Shown here piece after piece: positions 25,108-36,753 of a stretch of 64,000 nucleotides of DNA. Each line of letters opens with the position of its first letter. Positions within the stretch are counted from its first letter, which is position 1. Origin of the DNA: Asticcacaulis taihuensis (GTDB taxonomy: Bacteria > Pseudomonadota > Alphaproteobacteria > Caulobacterales > Caulobacteraceae). Position numbers and translations under genes: made by a program. Location: assembly GCF_900100255.1 (NCBI RefSeq), contig NZ_FMTS01000003.1, positions 248,001 to 312,000 on the forward strand. Direction: 5' to 3'. A model generated the notes under the pieces. It was given only the letters and a program-made list of their open reading frames with translations. It ran no database searches and was not told the DNA's origin.

Positions 25108-27189
25108 TCAGCCGGCCCGAACCTGCGCCACAAACTGCGTGATCTGTTCGCGCATCTGGGCCGATTGCTCGACCAGCCGCGACGCCGTATCGAGCGCCAG
25201 GTTGGAGGCGTGACCGGTTTCCTGGGTGGCCTCGGCCATGGCGTGAACGTGGCTGGCGACCTCATCCGTGCCTTGCGCCGCTTCGTGGACATTGCGAGCG
25301 ATATCGGCGGTGGCCGCGCCCTGCTGCTCCATGTTGATGGTAATGGCCTGGGCGATCTGGTTCATTTCGTCGATGGTGGCGCGGATCGACTGGATGGCCT
25401 CGACCGTACCGCTGGTGGCCGACTGGATGGTGCCGATGTGCGAACTGATGTCCTCGGTCGCCTTGGCTGTCTGGGCGGCGAGTGTTTTCACTTCGGTGGC
25501 GACCACGGCGAAACCCTTGCCGGCGTCACCGGCGCGGGCGGCTTCGATGGTGGCGTTGAGCGCCAGCAGGTTGGTCTGCTGGGCAATGGCCTGGATCAGG
25601 TTGACCACTTCGCCGACCTTGCCGGCGGCGGCTTCCAGGTCGCGGATACGGGCGTCGGAGAGGTTAGCCTGCTCCACCGCCTGCTGGGCGATGGTGGAGG
25701 ACATCTGCGCCTTCGAGGTGATCTCGTGGATCGAGCTCGACAGTTCTTCCGAGGCGGCGGCCACGGTGCGGACATTGGTGGCGGCCTGTTCGGTGGCCGA
25801 GGCGATGGAGGTGGTCTGGCCGGAGGTGCGCGAGGCGATGGCGTTCAGCGCCTCAGCGGAGGTCTTCATTTCGCCGGAGGCTTCCCCGACCGCCTGGACG
25901 ATGGAGCCGACCGAACGCTCGAATTCGGCGGCGAGCGCGCTCATGGCTTCGTGGCGTTCGCGTTCGCTTTGCGCCTGGCGGGCGATTTCGGCCTCGGATT
26001 CGGCGTGGGCCTTGGTGCGCAGACCTTCGCGGAAGGCCATGACCGCCTTGCCGATCAGGCCGATTTCATCGATGCGCCGGGCTTCCGGCACGTCGGCATT
26101 GTGGTCGCCGCCGGCCATGCGGTCAAAGCTGCCCTTGAGGCTGTTGAGCGGCTTGCCGACCAGTGAATAGAGGACGAAGAAGATGAGCGCGGCCGAGACG
26201 AGGATGCACAGCAGCGAAATGCCCAGCATGAAACGGTTATTGTGATCGACCTGGGCATTCAGCGTGGCGACCGGCACTTGCACGACGACGGCCCATGTAT
26301 CCGCGGTTCCGGCGGCGGCGATCGGCGAGGCGAGATAGCGCCACGGCTTGCCGTCAGGCCCCTTGGCATCGAACTTCACGGTCTTGTTGGAAGCGATGGC
26401 CTTGGCGGCGGCTTCGGCGGTGCCCGCGTCGAAATCCTTGATCGCCTTGCCCGCGGCCTTGGCGTTCGGATAGCTGACGACCAGTCCGCCCTTGGAAATC
26501 AGGGCCACGAGACCGGTATCGAAGGGCTTGATGGCGCCCAGTTCGGTATTGAGCGAGCCGAGATCGACATCCACCCCGGCGATGCCGACAAACTGGCCGT
26601 CTATGGTCAGCGGACGCGTGAAGGAGGTCATCAGCACGTCCTTGCCGGCGATCGGGTAGACGTAAGGCTCCATGGCGACGGCCCGGCCTTCGTTTTTCGG
26701 GCGCAAATAATAATCGCCGGCGCCGGGCTTGTCATAATCGAGCAGGATTTCACGGATCACGCTGCCGGTGCCGCGGTTCCAGTAGGGGACGTAGCGGCCG
26801 GAGGCATCATGACCGGGTGTGCCGGCGAACTGGGCGTCCTTGCCGTCCAGCGCATTGGGCTCCCAGGCCGTATAGGTGCCGAGGATGTCCGGGTGCTTTT
26901 CCAGCAGGGATTTCAATAGGGCGTCCTGGGCGCTGCGTTCAGTAAGGCCGGTCGATTTGATCGCCAGGGCACTGGCGGCGATATCATCGGCGACGGTGGC
27001 GGCCTGGTCGAGCCGGTTACGGACCGTATTGGCTTCCTTTTCGGCCACATCAGCCTGGAGCGCGTCGGTCTGGCTGGTAAGGCTGTGGCTGGTGCCCTGC
27101 GATAATATGAAACTGCTGGTGCCAAAAACGAGCGCGAGCGCGGCGGCGGAAATCAGCGCGATTTTCACCGGCAGAGAGCGAGACAGCAT
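25108..27189 (-). CDS. Methyl-accepting chemotaxis protein with dCache sensor domain
   Basis: This is a chemoreceptor of about 693 residues. The ATG at 27189 ([20 protein letters not shown]) follows AGGGG; a TTG two codons upstream is also possible. The architecture is TM1, a large periplasmic dCache_1-type sensor (~residues 35-310, with [40 protein letters not shown] and [14 protein letters not shown], usual for small amine, amino-acid or organic-acid ligands), TM2, HAMP and the signalling domain with tip [20 protein letters not shown]. It lacks a CheR-binding pentapeptide. It is the second receptor within 10 kb; no che operon is in the window. Confidence 0.93.
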   Translation of the reverse strand: MLSRSLPVKIALISAAALALVFGTSSFILSQGTSHSLTSQTDALQADVAEKEANTVRNRLDQAATVADDIAASALAIKSTGLTERSAQDALLKSLLEKHPDILGTYTAWEPNALDGKDAQFAGTPGHDASGRYVPYWNRGTGSVIREILLDYDKPGAGDYYLRPKNEGRAVAMEPYVYPIAGKDVLMTSFTRPLTIDGQFVGIAGVDVDLGSLNTELGAIKPFDTGLVALISKGGLVVSYPNAKAAGKAIKDFDAGTAEAAAKAIASNKTVKFDAKGPDGKPWRYLASPIAAAGTADTWAVVVQVPVATLNAQVDHNNRFMLGISLLCILVSAALIFFVLYSLVGKPLNSLKGSFDRMAGGDHNADVPEARRIDEIGLIGKAVMAFREGLRTKAHAESEAEIARQAQSERERHEAMSALAAEFERSVGSIVQAVGEASGEMKTSAEALNAIASRTSGQTTSIASATEQAATNVRTVAAASEELSSSIHEITSKAQMSSTIAQQAVEQANLSDARIRDLEAAAGKVGEVVNLIQAIAQQTNLLALNATIEAARAGDAGKGFAVVATEVKTLAAQTAKATEDISSHIGTIQSATSGTVEAIQSIRATIDEMNQIAQAITINMEQQGAATADIARNVHEAAQGTDEVASHVHAMAEATQETGHASNLALDTASRLVEQSAQMREQITQFVAQVRAG

Positions 27190-27279
27190 AGACAACCCCT
27201 GAACTGATACACATGGTCAGGGCCAAACTGTGGACAGAATCGGTTGCTTAAAGATTAACCATAGCCATTTCGCGCATGT

Positions 27280-29259
27280 CTACTCACTGACGAAGCCGAC
27301 ACGGGCATGGCTGCCGTCACAATAGGGCTTGTTGCCGGAATGCCCGCAGCGGCAAAGCTGAAGCGCCTGGGCCTTGCGGATGGTGCGGCCCGTGCCGCTC
27401 AGCACTTCCAGATTGCCGGAAATGCGCAAAGGGCCGTTCTTCTGCGGATTGATATTGACGGGGCCATCGCGCACTTCCAGCGCCGTGACATCGCCGGTTT
27501 CCGGTTCGCCCGTGGCCAGGAAGGGACCGTCGCCCTCCTTGTGAGACTGGTCGCAAAAAGGCTTGTTCTTCGAGCGGCCGCACCGGCAAAGCGTGGCGCG
27601 GTAGCCGATCGGCTGGCCATCGAGCACCAACTCGCCGCGGAAGGCATTGGGGCCATTTTCGCGCACCTGGATCAGATTGACCAAAGGCGGCAGTTCCTGT
27701 GGTCGTCCGTCCTTGCGTTTATACTGGATCGCGCCGGAGGGGCAGTTCTGCGCCGTGGCCACCAGGTTGTCGGCGCAGTCGGCATCATCGGGGGCTATCC
27801 ACGGCCCCACCACATTGGCCTTGAAGACGCCGGGCTGTTGCAGCACGCAGAAGCGGGCGTGGATGCAGCGCTTCGCCTCGAATTCAATGATCACATCCTG
27901 GCCCTCGGCATATTCTACTGCCGGTGCCTGGCCGTTCTCATACCCCTTTGTTTCGGCTTTTCCGGGTTGTGGTTCAGCCATGACGGTTTTTTCCTTCGGT
28001 GTCGGGGCATGGATATCGCGCAATTTCTTCGCCAGCGTTGCCAGCCGGCTGGCGGTCCCTTCGGCCAGTTCGCTGTGCAGCGCCTTACGGGCGCCTTCGG
28101 AAAGTTCTTCCAGCCGTTCGGCGATAAAGCGCAGCGAAGGCTTGCCATCGGGCAGGGGCGTCACGTCGCGCAGGGTGGCGAAGCTCATACCGGCGGTGAC
28201 ATCCGGCACAGTGGTCGACGCCTTCAGGCGGGTCAGGTGTTCGGCCACGGGCGACAGGGCATACATGCCGTCGATCGAGACGTCGATGAAGGCGCGCTTG
28301 CGCACCGGATCGTTGTCGGCAAAGCCCTGGGAGAGGGCGCGGAGCATGACGTTATAGATGGCGTTGGCCAGGTCCATCACCGCCGCGGCTTCCGGCGCAT
28401 CGACCCACACGGCACGGCTGCGTTCAGGGCCCTTGCGCATCAGTGGATTCTTCGCCACCGGACGGGCCGGTGTAAATGTCGGATCGGCGGCCTCCATCTG
28501 GTGATAGGCGTCACACATGGCCATGAAGCGGTTATAGTGCGAGCGCGCGTTTTCTCCGGCGGCGCCTTCGCCCTGGTCGACAATGGTGTCGCAGGCCGCC
28601 AGGGCCGTCTTCAGGCATTTGACAATCTTCAGGCCGGGCAGGGGCGTCAGGTCGGGGCCGACCTGGAGCGACATGTCGCCGATGAACAGGTTTTCCTCGC
28701 CCAGCCGCGCGCTGAGATCGGCCAGTCCCTTGCGGATTCCGCGATAGACATGGCCGACCGTGGCATAGTCCTGACCGTTCGGCATCAGGCGATCGCCATC
28801 CATATTGCGGTCATAGGACTGCTTGACGGCCTCGAAACCGGCGCCATCGGGCCGGGTTTCGCCTTCGGGCCGTTCGAGATAGATGAAGTGATCGAGCGTC
28901 GATTTGTTGAAGGGGTGCAGTTCGACCACCACGCCCGAGGGATGATAACCGGCGGCGATGGGGAAGTTCGGCCGGCCGAAATGCGGTGTGCCGCCGACCG
29001 CTATGGTGATATTGGCGACCAGGGCCAGGTGGCCCATTTCCTCGATGGCAATGGCAATGATGTCGCGCCGCCAGCCGGCCACCACTTTCGCCTGTTCAGG
29101 CGTCAGGCCATCGGCTTCGGTTTTCAGGGAGAATGCCGCGAAGAGGTAGCAGCACATCAGGTTGTGCTCGATCTCCGCCGCCTCGGCCAGCAGGAAGATC
29201 AGTTCCTCGCGGGTGCGGACATCGATGATGGGCTCGGAAACGGAGGTATCTGCCGGCAT
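27280..29259 (-). CDS. Ferritin-like (VioB/iminophenylpyruvate-type) + 4Fe-4S mono-cluster + double CDGSH iron-sulfur fusion protein
   Basis: This is a 659-residue cytoplasmic protein with four metal modules. Residues ~10-230 match the ferritin-like domain family that includes the VioB-type iminophenyl-pyruvate dimer synthase region: EAAEIEHNLMCCYLFAAFSL and AIEEMGHLALVANI give ExxH-type metal ligands, then VGGTPHFGRPNFP. Residues ~460-515 look like a divergent 4Fe-4S mono-cluster domain (KRCIHARFCV... and NCPSGAIQYKRKDG). Two CDGSH domains follow: CRCGRSKNKPFCDQSH (about 555-570, with CDQSH) and CRCGHSGNKPYCDGSH (about 635-650). Such cluster pairs bind 2Fe-2S and act in redox or iron handling. 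The full fusion is unusual, and the substrate is unknown. Confidence 0.85.
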   Translation of the reverse strand: MPADTSVSEPIIDVRTREELIFLLAEAAEIEHNLMCCYLFAAFSLKTEADGLTPEQAKVVAGWRRDIIAIAIEEMGHLALVANITIAVGGTPHFGRPNFPIAAGYHPSGVVVELHPFNKSTLDHFIYLERPEGETRPDGAGFEAVKQSYDRNMDGDRLMPNGQDYATVGHVYRGIRKGLADLSARLGEENLFIGDMSLQVGPDLTPLPGLKIVKCLKTALAACDTIVDQGEGAAGENARSHYNRFMAMCDAYHQMEAADPTFTPARPVAKNPLMRKGPERSRAVWVDAPEAAAVMDLANAIYNVMLRALSQGFADNDPVRKRAFIDVSIDGMYALSPVAEHLTRLKASTTVPDVTAGMSFATLRDVTPLPDGKPSLRFIAERLEELSEGARKALHSELAEGTASRLATLAKKLRDIHAPTPKEKTVMAEPQPGKAETKGYENGQAPAVEYAEGQDVIIEFEAKRCIHARFCVLQQPGVFKANVVGPWIAPDDADCADNLVATAQNCPSGAIQYKRKDGRPQELPPLVNLIQVRENGPNAFRGELVLDGQPIGYRATLCRCGRSKNKPFCDQSHKEGDGPFLATGEPETGDVTALEVRDGPVNINPQKNGPLRISGNLEVLSGTGRTIRKAQALQLCRCGHSGNKPYCDGSHARVGFVSE

Positions 29260-29504
29260 GGATAGCTCCCGTCTTGGATGTAAGGGCGGATCAGTTAAGT
29301 CTGCCGAGCGGTCGGGCGCAAGCCTTGATTGCGATTAAAACGCCTTATGGCGCTTGACTCCCGCTCACCTTTCCGACATAAGCCGCCACTTCAAGTCCCG
29401 GCCACTGGCCAGGGGCTTATTACGGGTTGATCCTGAGCCGCCGTTGCAATCGCCTTTCGCACTCTCGCGGGAAGCCGGTCAGGGTTAGATATCGAAGGTA
29501 CGAT

Positions 29505-30122
29505 ATGTCGAAGCGCCACAGCGCCAAGTACAAACTCGACCGCGTCATGGGTGAAAACCTGTGGGGCCGTCCCAAGTCCCCCGTCAACAAGCGCTCCTAT
29601 GGCCCCGGCCAGCACGGTCAGCGCCGCAAGTCGAAGATCTCCGACTTCGGCACCCAGCTCCGCGCCAAGCAGAAGCTGAAGGGTTACTACGGTAACATCA
29701 CCGAAAAGCAGTTCCTGCGCACCTACGAAGAGGCCGATCGCCGCAAGGGCAACACCTCGGAAAACCTGGTGGGCCTGCTGGAATCGCGCCTGGACGCCGT
29801 CGTCTACCGCGCCAAGTTCGTGCCGACCGTCTGGGCGGCCCGTCAGTTCGTCAACCACGGCCACGTCCTGGTGAACGGCAAGCGCGTCAACATCGCTTCC
29901 TACCGCGTGAAGGCGGATGACGTGATCGAAGTCCGTGAGCGTTCGCGCAACATGGCCCTGGTTCTCGAAGCCCTGCAATCGCCCGAGCGCGACGTGCCGG
30001 ACTATATCGAACTGGACGCCAAGGGCATGAAGGCCCGCTTCGTCCGTATGCCGGAACTGGCCGAAGTGCCGTACCCGGTCAAGATGGAACCGAACCTGAT
30101 CGTCGAATATTACTCCTCGTAA
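29505..30122 (+). CDS. rpsD: 30S ribosomal protein S4
   Basis: This 205-residue primary 16S rRNA-binding protein of the small subunit starts at the ATG at 29505 ([20 protein letters not shown]), after AAGG. The N-terminal part contains [20 protein letters not shown], typical of alphaproteobacterial S4. The S4 RNA-binding domain spans about residues 93-155 ([40 protein letters not shown]). It ends in LIVEYYSS. It is a single-gene unit with a strong terminator. Codon use is highly biased, as expected for a ribosomal gene. Confidence 0.98.
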   Translation: MSKRHSAKYKLDRVMGENLWGRPKSPVNKRSYGPGQHGQRRKSKISDFGTQLRAKQKLKGYYGNITEKQFLRTYEEADRRKGNTSENLVGLLESRLDAVVYRAKFVPTVWAARQFVNHGHVLVNGKRVNIASYRVKADDVIEVRERSRNMALVLEALQSPERDVPDYIELDAKGMKARFVRMPELAEVPYPVKMEPNLIVEYYSS

Positions 30123-30143
30123 TCCGAGCGACGATATAGAATT

Positions 30144-30173
30144 AAACCCCGGAAGAGCGATCTTCCGGGGTTT
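30144..30173. terminator. Bidirectional intrinsic terminator between rpsD and the TPR gene
   Basis: AAACCCCGGAAGA-GCGA-TCTTCCGGGGTTT is a perfect 13-bp stem with a GCGA tetraloop and T-runs on both strands. It ends rpsD rightward and, being symmetric, can also end the leftward gene whose stop is four bases away. Confidence 0.93.
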
Positions 30174-30177
30174 TTGT

Positions 30178-31773
30178 TTATTCGTCGGTGCTGGTGTATC
30201 TGGCGAACAGCGGCAGAATATCCGCCTTGGGCTTGCGCGCCGCCAGGCTGTCATGCAGATCATTGAGAATTTTTACGCAGTCCTTGTTCGTTTCCTTGGT
30301 CACGAGGGTCAGAGCTTTATCGACGATTGTCTGCGCGGCCCCATAGTCTCCCTTGCGAAGATCCAGTTCGGCTTCGTACATGTCGTAGCTGCCACCGGAA
30401 TAGTCCTGTGCCAGCAGTAAGGCATTCATTGTATTTTCGTTCGGATAATCCGGCTTGTCCGCGAAGGCCCGTGCATAAAAATACAGGGTAGGCGCCGACG
30501 ACGGATTCAACTGGTAAGCCTTGCCGAGTTCGCGCCGGGCACTGGCATAGTTTTGAGTGCGCTTCTCTTCCGGGCCATGTTCGGCGAGTGCGATATACAG
30601 CCGTCCCAGAAGAAACTGCGCGTCTATGTCTTTTGGATTGGCCGCCAGTCTCTGCGTTAGATATGGCAGGGCCGCCTCCGGATCGCCAAAACGGACTTCG
30701 GCTCGCGCCAGGGCCATCTGTGACAGGCTGTCATCGGGAAACTGCGGCGCTACCTTGTGCATGGTGGAAAGAAGCCTGAGGCCGTCGTCCTTTTTCGGGC
30801 AGGTTTGCAGCGCTGCATCGATGAGCGGGACATTGTAATTGTAATTTGGCAGGTCGCTTATAGTGACGGCCGCATCGCTCAGGGAACTGACCTTGTATTT
30901 CTGGTAGGTAACACCTGACTTGACATAGGTCTTTAGAATGTCGCCGTAGCTTTCGGGTTCAATCGCAATGGTTTTATTGTAGGCTTCAAGCGAATCCATC
31001 CCGCTTTCGACCAGACGCAGATAGGCCACCAGCTTTTCACGACGTGTCGGGTCGCTCATCAGGTACGATACCATCACCCAGTTCTGGAGCGCCACCATAT
31101 CCGCCTTACCTGGCGGAACGGCCTTGCCGGCAATGCGGTCGGCGTAGGGCGTGAAGTTCTTCCTGTACGTCAGGTCATCCGTGCCGAAGGCCGTGAACGA
31201 CATGGCGATATTAGGAGGCGGCTTGCCAATGAATATTTCTCCGTCCTTGAAGACGGCGGTCATGAAGTACCAGTTCAAGCCGCTCCTGACCCACGACGGC
31301 AGCTTGGCGAAACGCTCATGCAGAACGTGGTCATTATAGGCAAAGAACATATAGGCCAGGTTGAGGTCTATATCCGGATCGAGCAGGCCCTGGCCATACA
31401 GGTTGTTGTTGCTCTGGGCGTCGGCTGTGGAGAAATACTGGGTGCCTTCGGTGCAATAGAGGGAAGGCGTAAAGGCATGACCATCGAGATCCGGCCGCAC
31501 AACTCGAAATTCCGATATGTCGTTGAAATAATTCAATCGTGTTTTCTGATAGGCCGGCAAAACCGAGTCGCTCATCTGATCATAGAAGGCGCCGGTGACC
31601 AGATAAAAATTTTCGAGCTTGCTGGCATAGGCGCGCGTATCCTTGACGCTCGCATCACTGTAGATGATGAAATGCTCGGATTCGGCGATACCCCATCCAA
31701 CCGCCTGAGCGCCTGAAGCCGATAAAGACGCTGCAACAGCCAGCGCCGCGCTAAACAATTTAATAAATTTCAT
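30178..31773 (-). CDS. Exported TPR-repeat protein of unknown function
   Basis: This protein has about 531 residues. The start is the ATG at 31773 (MKFIKLFSAALAVAASLSAS), preceded by GGGGGA, and opens a Sec signal peptide. Residues ~25-230 resemble the DUF1570-like peptidase-shaped region found in other exported TPR proteins (SEHFIIYSDASVKDTRAYAS, then LHERFAKLPSWVRSGLNWYF). A zinc-type HExxH is not present; HERFAKLP replaces it. The C-terminal half holds tetratricopeptide-like repeats (RFGDPEAALPYLTQRLAANP, QFLLGRLYIALAEHG, GDYGAAQTIVDKALTLV). A scaffold or sensor role in the periplasm is possible. It is isolated between rpsD and grxD. Confidence 0.75.
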   Translation of the reverse strand: MKFIKLFSAALAVAASLSASGAQAVGWGIAESEHFIIYSDASVKDTRAYASKLENFYLVTGAFYDQMSDSVLPAYQKTRLNYFNDISEFRVVRPDLDGHAFTPSLYCTEGTQYFSTADAQSNNNLYGQGLLDPDIDLNLAYMFFAYNDHVLHERFAKLPSWVRSGLNWYFMTAVFKDGEIFIGKPPPNIAMSFTAFGTDDLTYRKNFTPYADRIAGKAVPPGKADMVALQNWVMVSYLMSDPTRREKLVAYLRLVESGMDSLEAYNKTIAIEPESYGDILKTYVKSGVTYQKYKVSSLSDAAVTISDLPNYNYNVPLIDAALQTCPKKDDGLRLLSTMHKVAPQFPDDSLSQMALARAEVRFGDPEAALPYLTQRLAANPKDIDAQFLLGRLYIALAEHGPEEKRTQNYASARRELGKAYQLNPSSAPTLYFYARAFADKPDYPNENTMNALLLAQDYSGGSYDMYEAELDLRKGDYGAAQTIVDKALTLVTKETNKDCVKILNDLHDSLAARKPKADILPLFARYTSTDE

Positions 31774-31832
31774 GATCATCCCCCGATTTTATCCGACGAT
31801 AGGATAAAAACCGGGGGTTGAAAAGGGAGGGC

Positions 31833-32168
31833 TTAAGCTTCTATCAGACCCTGACCGGCCAGGGCCGTCTTCAGTTCGCCGGACTGGAACATTTCGCGTA
31901 CGATATCGGCGCCGCCGATAAATTCCCCCTTGATGTAGAGCTGCGGTATGGTCGGCCAGTCGGAATAGACCTTGATGCCTTCGCGCAGGTCGTTGTCCTG
32001 GAGTACGTCGACCCCGATATACTGTGCGCCCAGATGATCGAGCACCTGCACGACGAGCGAGGAGAAGCCGCAACGCGGCTGGTCGGGCGTGCCCTTCATG
32101 AACAGGACAATGTCGTGCCCCTTGATGGTGGTGTCGATGAAGGTATTGACGTCTGACTCTGCGCTCAC
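31833..32168 (-). CDS. grxD: Monothiol CGFS glutaredoxin (Grx4 family)
   Basis: This 111-residue cytoplasmic protein binds a bridging 2Fe-2S cluster with glutathione and passes it to other proteins. The active site is KGTPDQPRCGFSSLVVQVLD (CGFS at about 33-36), followed by WPTIPQLYIKGEFIGGADIV, which carries the cis-Pro and the glutathione-binding GGAD. The start is GTG at 32168 with AGGAG at eight bases. In many alphaproteobacteria bolA precedes grxD beside purL. Here no bolA is recognisable, and an aldo/keto-reductase-like gene takes that place. Confidence 0.96.
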   Translation of the reverse strand: MSAESDVNTFIDTTIKGHDIVLFMKGTPDQPRCGFSSLVVQVLDHLGAQYIGVDVLQDNDLREGIKVYSDWPTIPQLYIKGEFIGGADIVREMFQSGELKTALAGQGLIEA

Positions 32169-32240
32169 GGTACGCTCTCCTGAAATGACTAGATGGCATA
32201 TAGGCGAAGCGTACCTGCAAATAAAGAGCCGCGAGCGAAA

Positions 32241-33152
32241 TTAACCGCCCGCCAGTTTATGGGCACGTTCGTTGAAGCGGGCCATCTCTATCTGGGCCGG
32301 CACCGAGGAGGGCAGGTGGCGTTCCGGCACCTCGGCCAGGGCTTCCAGGTGTTCGGGGCTCTCTGCATCGATCAGGATGCACGACATGCTGGGCTGGGAA
32401 AGCGCGTACCCCAGGCATAGTTCTTCCGGTGTCCAGTCGGGCGTCTGGTGCAGGAAGGCATGGGTGCCGGCGCCAGCCAGCGGGTTCTTCGCCTTGCCGC
32501 CGAAAAAGCCGCGGCGGGCTTCCTTTGGCACGACGTCAGATGCCTTGCGATAGGTGGCCGGGTAGAAATCGGTGGCGATGACGTTCATGTCGCGTACCAC
32601 GGCGTCATCGATTTTGCGGCGCTTGTCCCAGCTTGAATCGATGTCGAAACTGGTCTGGATAACACTGTAGAGCCCGGAAGCGATCAATTCCGACAGATCG
32701 TCCGTCTCTCCCATCCCGCCCAGAAAGCGCAGCATTTTCGACTTTTGCAGGCTGTAGAGGAAGTTCAGGCTGTCATCTGGCAGGCGGCCGGCACCCGGCT
32801 GGCCAAAATAGAGCAGGTCGAGCCATTGCAGGCCAGAGTCCTTTATGGCGCCGCGCAGACGTTCCTTCAGGGGCGCCAGGGCATAGGCAACCGGATCGCT
32901 CGTTTGGAAGGGCTCATGCGCATTTGCCGAAATGAACAGCAATTTGCGATCAACCACGGAAAAGGCGTCGGCGGCGACCCGCAGAAAGGCCGGATCTAGA
33001 CTGTCGAAATGGTAAGTATTGATGCCGTTTTCCAGCGCTGTGATGATCAGCTTCTGCATCAGGACCGTGTTACGGTCCAGAAGTTCGGATTTCAGCCGCA
33101 GGCCAATGGTGGAAAGCGCCAGTCCGGAACGGCCGAAGGGACGGTAACGCAT
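32241..33152 (-). CDS. Aldo/keto reductase-like protein with degenerate catalytic tetrad
   Basis: This protein has 303 residues, with AGGAG before the ATG. The AKR barrel opening is clear (MRYRPFGRSGLALSTIGLRL, then ALENGINTYHFDS). Of the usual Asp-Tyr-Lys-His tetrad only Asp (near residue 50) is obvious. The Tyr position falls in DPAFLR, the Lys in LLFISANAHEP lacks lysine, and the His position in LDLLYFGQPG has Phe/Gly instead. The C-terminal half keeps barrel periodicity (LCLGYALSQPSMSCILIDAE). It may bind a nucleotide or partner without being a reductase. A perfect CtrA-type box lies 135 bases upstream. It sits where bolA is usual beside purL and grxD. Confidence 0.75.
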   Translation of the reverse strand: MRYRPFGRSGLALSTIGLRLKSELLDRNTVLMQKLIITALENGINTYHFDSLDPAFLRVAADAFSVVDRKLLFISANAHEPFQTSDPVAYALAPLKERLRGAIKDSGLQWLDLLYFGQPGAGRLPDDSLNFLYSLQKSKMLRFLGGMGETDDLSELIASGLYSVIQTSFDIDSSWDKRRKIDDAVVRDMNVIATDFYPATYRKASDVVPKEARRGFFGGKAKNPLAGAGTHAFLHQTPDWTPEELCLGYALSQPSMSCILIDAESPEHLEALAEVPERHLPSSVPAQIEMARFNERAHKLAGG

Positions 33153-33286
33153 GGCTACGGTCTCCTGTCCGCGGGCCGGACCGCGGGCATCGTCATGGTC
33201 ATGTCAGGCCGCCCCTGGTTAGCCGGTTGCAGATATACGCTGAAAACAACAGGATTCGTGTCGTTTCAGACTAGGCCGCAAACCGG

Positions 33287-33301
33287 TTAAGAGAGATTTA
33301 A
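33287..33301. promoter_or_regulatory. CtrA-type box TTAA-N7-TTAA
   Basis: TTAAGAGAGATTTAA fits the Caulobacter CtrA full site exactly. It lies in the gap between the aldo/keto-reductase-like gene (leftward, start 33152) and the end of purL, so the AKR-like gene is the only gene it could control. Confidence 0.5.
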
Positions 33302-33342
33302 GCCTGTTATTGAAATCGTGCTCTGGTCACGATCTCACACAC

Positions 33343-33375
33343 AAAAAAGGCCGCCCAGCTTTGAGCGGGGCGGTC
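33343..33375 (-). terminator. Intrinsic terminator of purL
   Basis: Read leftward, GACCGCCC (33375-33368) pairs with GGGCGGCC (33356-33349, one A-C mismatch), followed by six T residues, 22 bases after the purL stop. Confidence 0.8.
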
Positions 33376-33397
33376 TTCTATCGGGCGGGTGGATCGT

Positions 33398-35617
<2,220 letters not shown>

Positions 35618-35720
35618 GGCTGCGCATATAGGGGATTCAGAGGCGGATGTCAGCCGAAATCCTATTGGAATATGACAAAGCATGAAGCATTTAGAAAGCG
35701 CAGGGTTTTAGGGACAGCAC

Positions 35721-36566
35721 ATGAAGGAAAATTACGTATTTCATATTCTGACTGAATACCTGAACCTCTTAGCGCCAGAGGTTGATGTCAAAATTTCAGA
35801 GAAAAGTGCCGTGCCAATCAAGGCCGTTTCGGGTGATGCGAAATTCGCAAAAATAAAAAAAATCAGCGAACAACTTCAAAGGGAAAATAAGTATCTGTTT
35901 TTCAGTTGGGGGCAGAGGCGGCATTACACCAAGGACGAAATCCAAAACGCCAAGCTTTTCCATCTTATTCCCAGGGCGCGGGTAGCCCCTGAAGGAGATC
36001 GATGTGGCACGGTTTACGATGAAACTTATGCCTGTCCACATTGCGGGGCAGGCGCATGCATTGACGGAGACTTGTATTTAAGTCTTACCCGGCTGCCGAA
36101 AACCTCTGATATTGCCATGAGTATATCGGGCGAAATTATTGTAAGTCAGCGTCTTGTTGACGTGTTCACAAGTGCGGGCATCTCGGATGCAATATTCAAG
36201 CCTTTGCATAGGAAAAAACGCAAAGACACAGACTTTTGCGGTTGGTCCGAGTGGCAAATGTCGTCGTCTGAGGTCGATATTGCGCCGCAAACCTTGGTTG
36301 GCGACAAAATATTTGGGTTGAAAGCGGATGACGAGAAATACGTGTGCCCTTTAGGGGATACAATTGGTCTGAACCTATTGTCTGAACTCTCGGTATTCGC
36401 TGCCTCATATTGCGGGAAGGATGTGGGCCAAACTCGACAATATATTGGAAGGCGCAGCGGAGTAATTCATCCGCAAAGGCAGATACTGGTATCTCCCAGA
36501 GTTCGGAACATATTCGTCAGCCACGGTTTGAAAGGTGCAGACTTCGAGGTTGTTCATCTCGTATGA
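35721..36566 (+). CDS. Unknown AT-rich gene with internal duplication and CPxCG zinc-type motif (double-CXXCG/SitI6-like?)
   Basis: This is a 281-residue protein, with AGGGA before the ATG, a more AT-rich composition than its neighbours and no signal peptide. YACPHCGAGAC (Cys 105 and 108) looks like a zinc knuckle. The C-terminal part repeats twice: GEIIVSQRLVDVFTSAGIS (about 137-155) resembles RQILVSPRVRNIFVSHGLKG (about 253-272). The second copy of the zinc motif is decayed to YVCPLGDT. This layout recalls the Myxococcus double-CXXCG (SitI6-type immunity) proteins, but that is a weak resemblance. It lies divergent from purL inside the purine cluster and is probably a recent insertion. Confidence 0.65.
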   Translation: MKENYVFHILTEYLNLLAPEVDVKISEKSAVPIKAVSGDAKFAKIKKISEQLQRENKYLFFSWGQRRHYTKDEIQNAKLFHLIPRARVAPEGDRCGTVYDETYACPHCGAGACIDGDLYLSLTRLPKTSDIAMSISGEIIVSQRLVDVFTSAGISDAIFKPLHRKKRKDTDFCGWSEWQMSSSEVDIAPQTLVGDKIFGLKADDEKYVCPLGDTIGLNLLSELSVFAASYCGKDVGQTRQYIGRRSGVIHPQRQILVSPRVRNIFVSHGLKGADFEVVHLV

Positions 36567-36753
36567 CGAGGCGGTTTAGAGGAGCTGCCGCATTGCGCTG
36601 GAATAGTCATTTGCGTAACGAAAAACGTATCCGGGGCGCGGAATTGCCAAAAGCCCTGCGCAGGCGTAGGTTTCACGTCGGTTAGTCAGCGTACGGGTAA
36701 GCGACGGCCGGTCAAATCGTCGCGTACAGTTTTCCAGCGAAGGAAAGCCCGCC

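Noticed and set aside
27307-29265. 652-residue open frame on the plus strand
   Set aside because: It mirrors the ferritin-like/CDGSH gene on the other strand; GC-rich third positions keep the antisense frame open. It has no ribosome site or known domain.
33153-33397. Remnant of bolA between purL and the AKR-like gene
   Set aside because: No stretch of BolA-like sequence is visible on either strand; the gap holds a CtrA-type box and the purL terminator.
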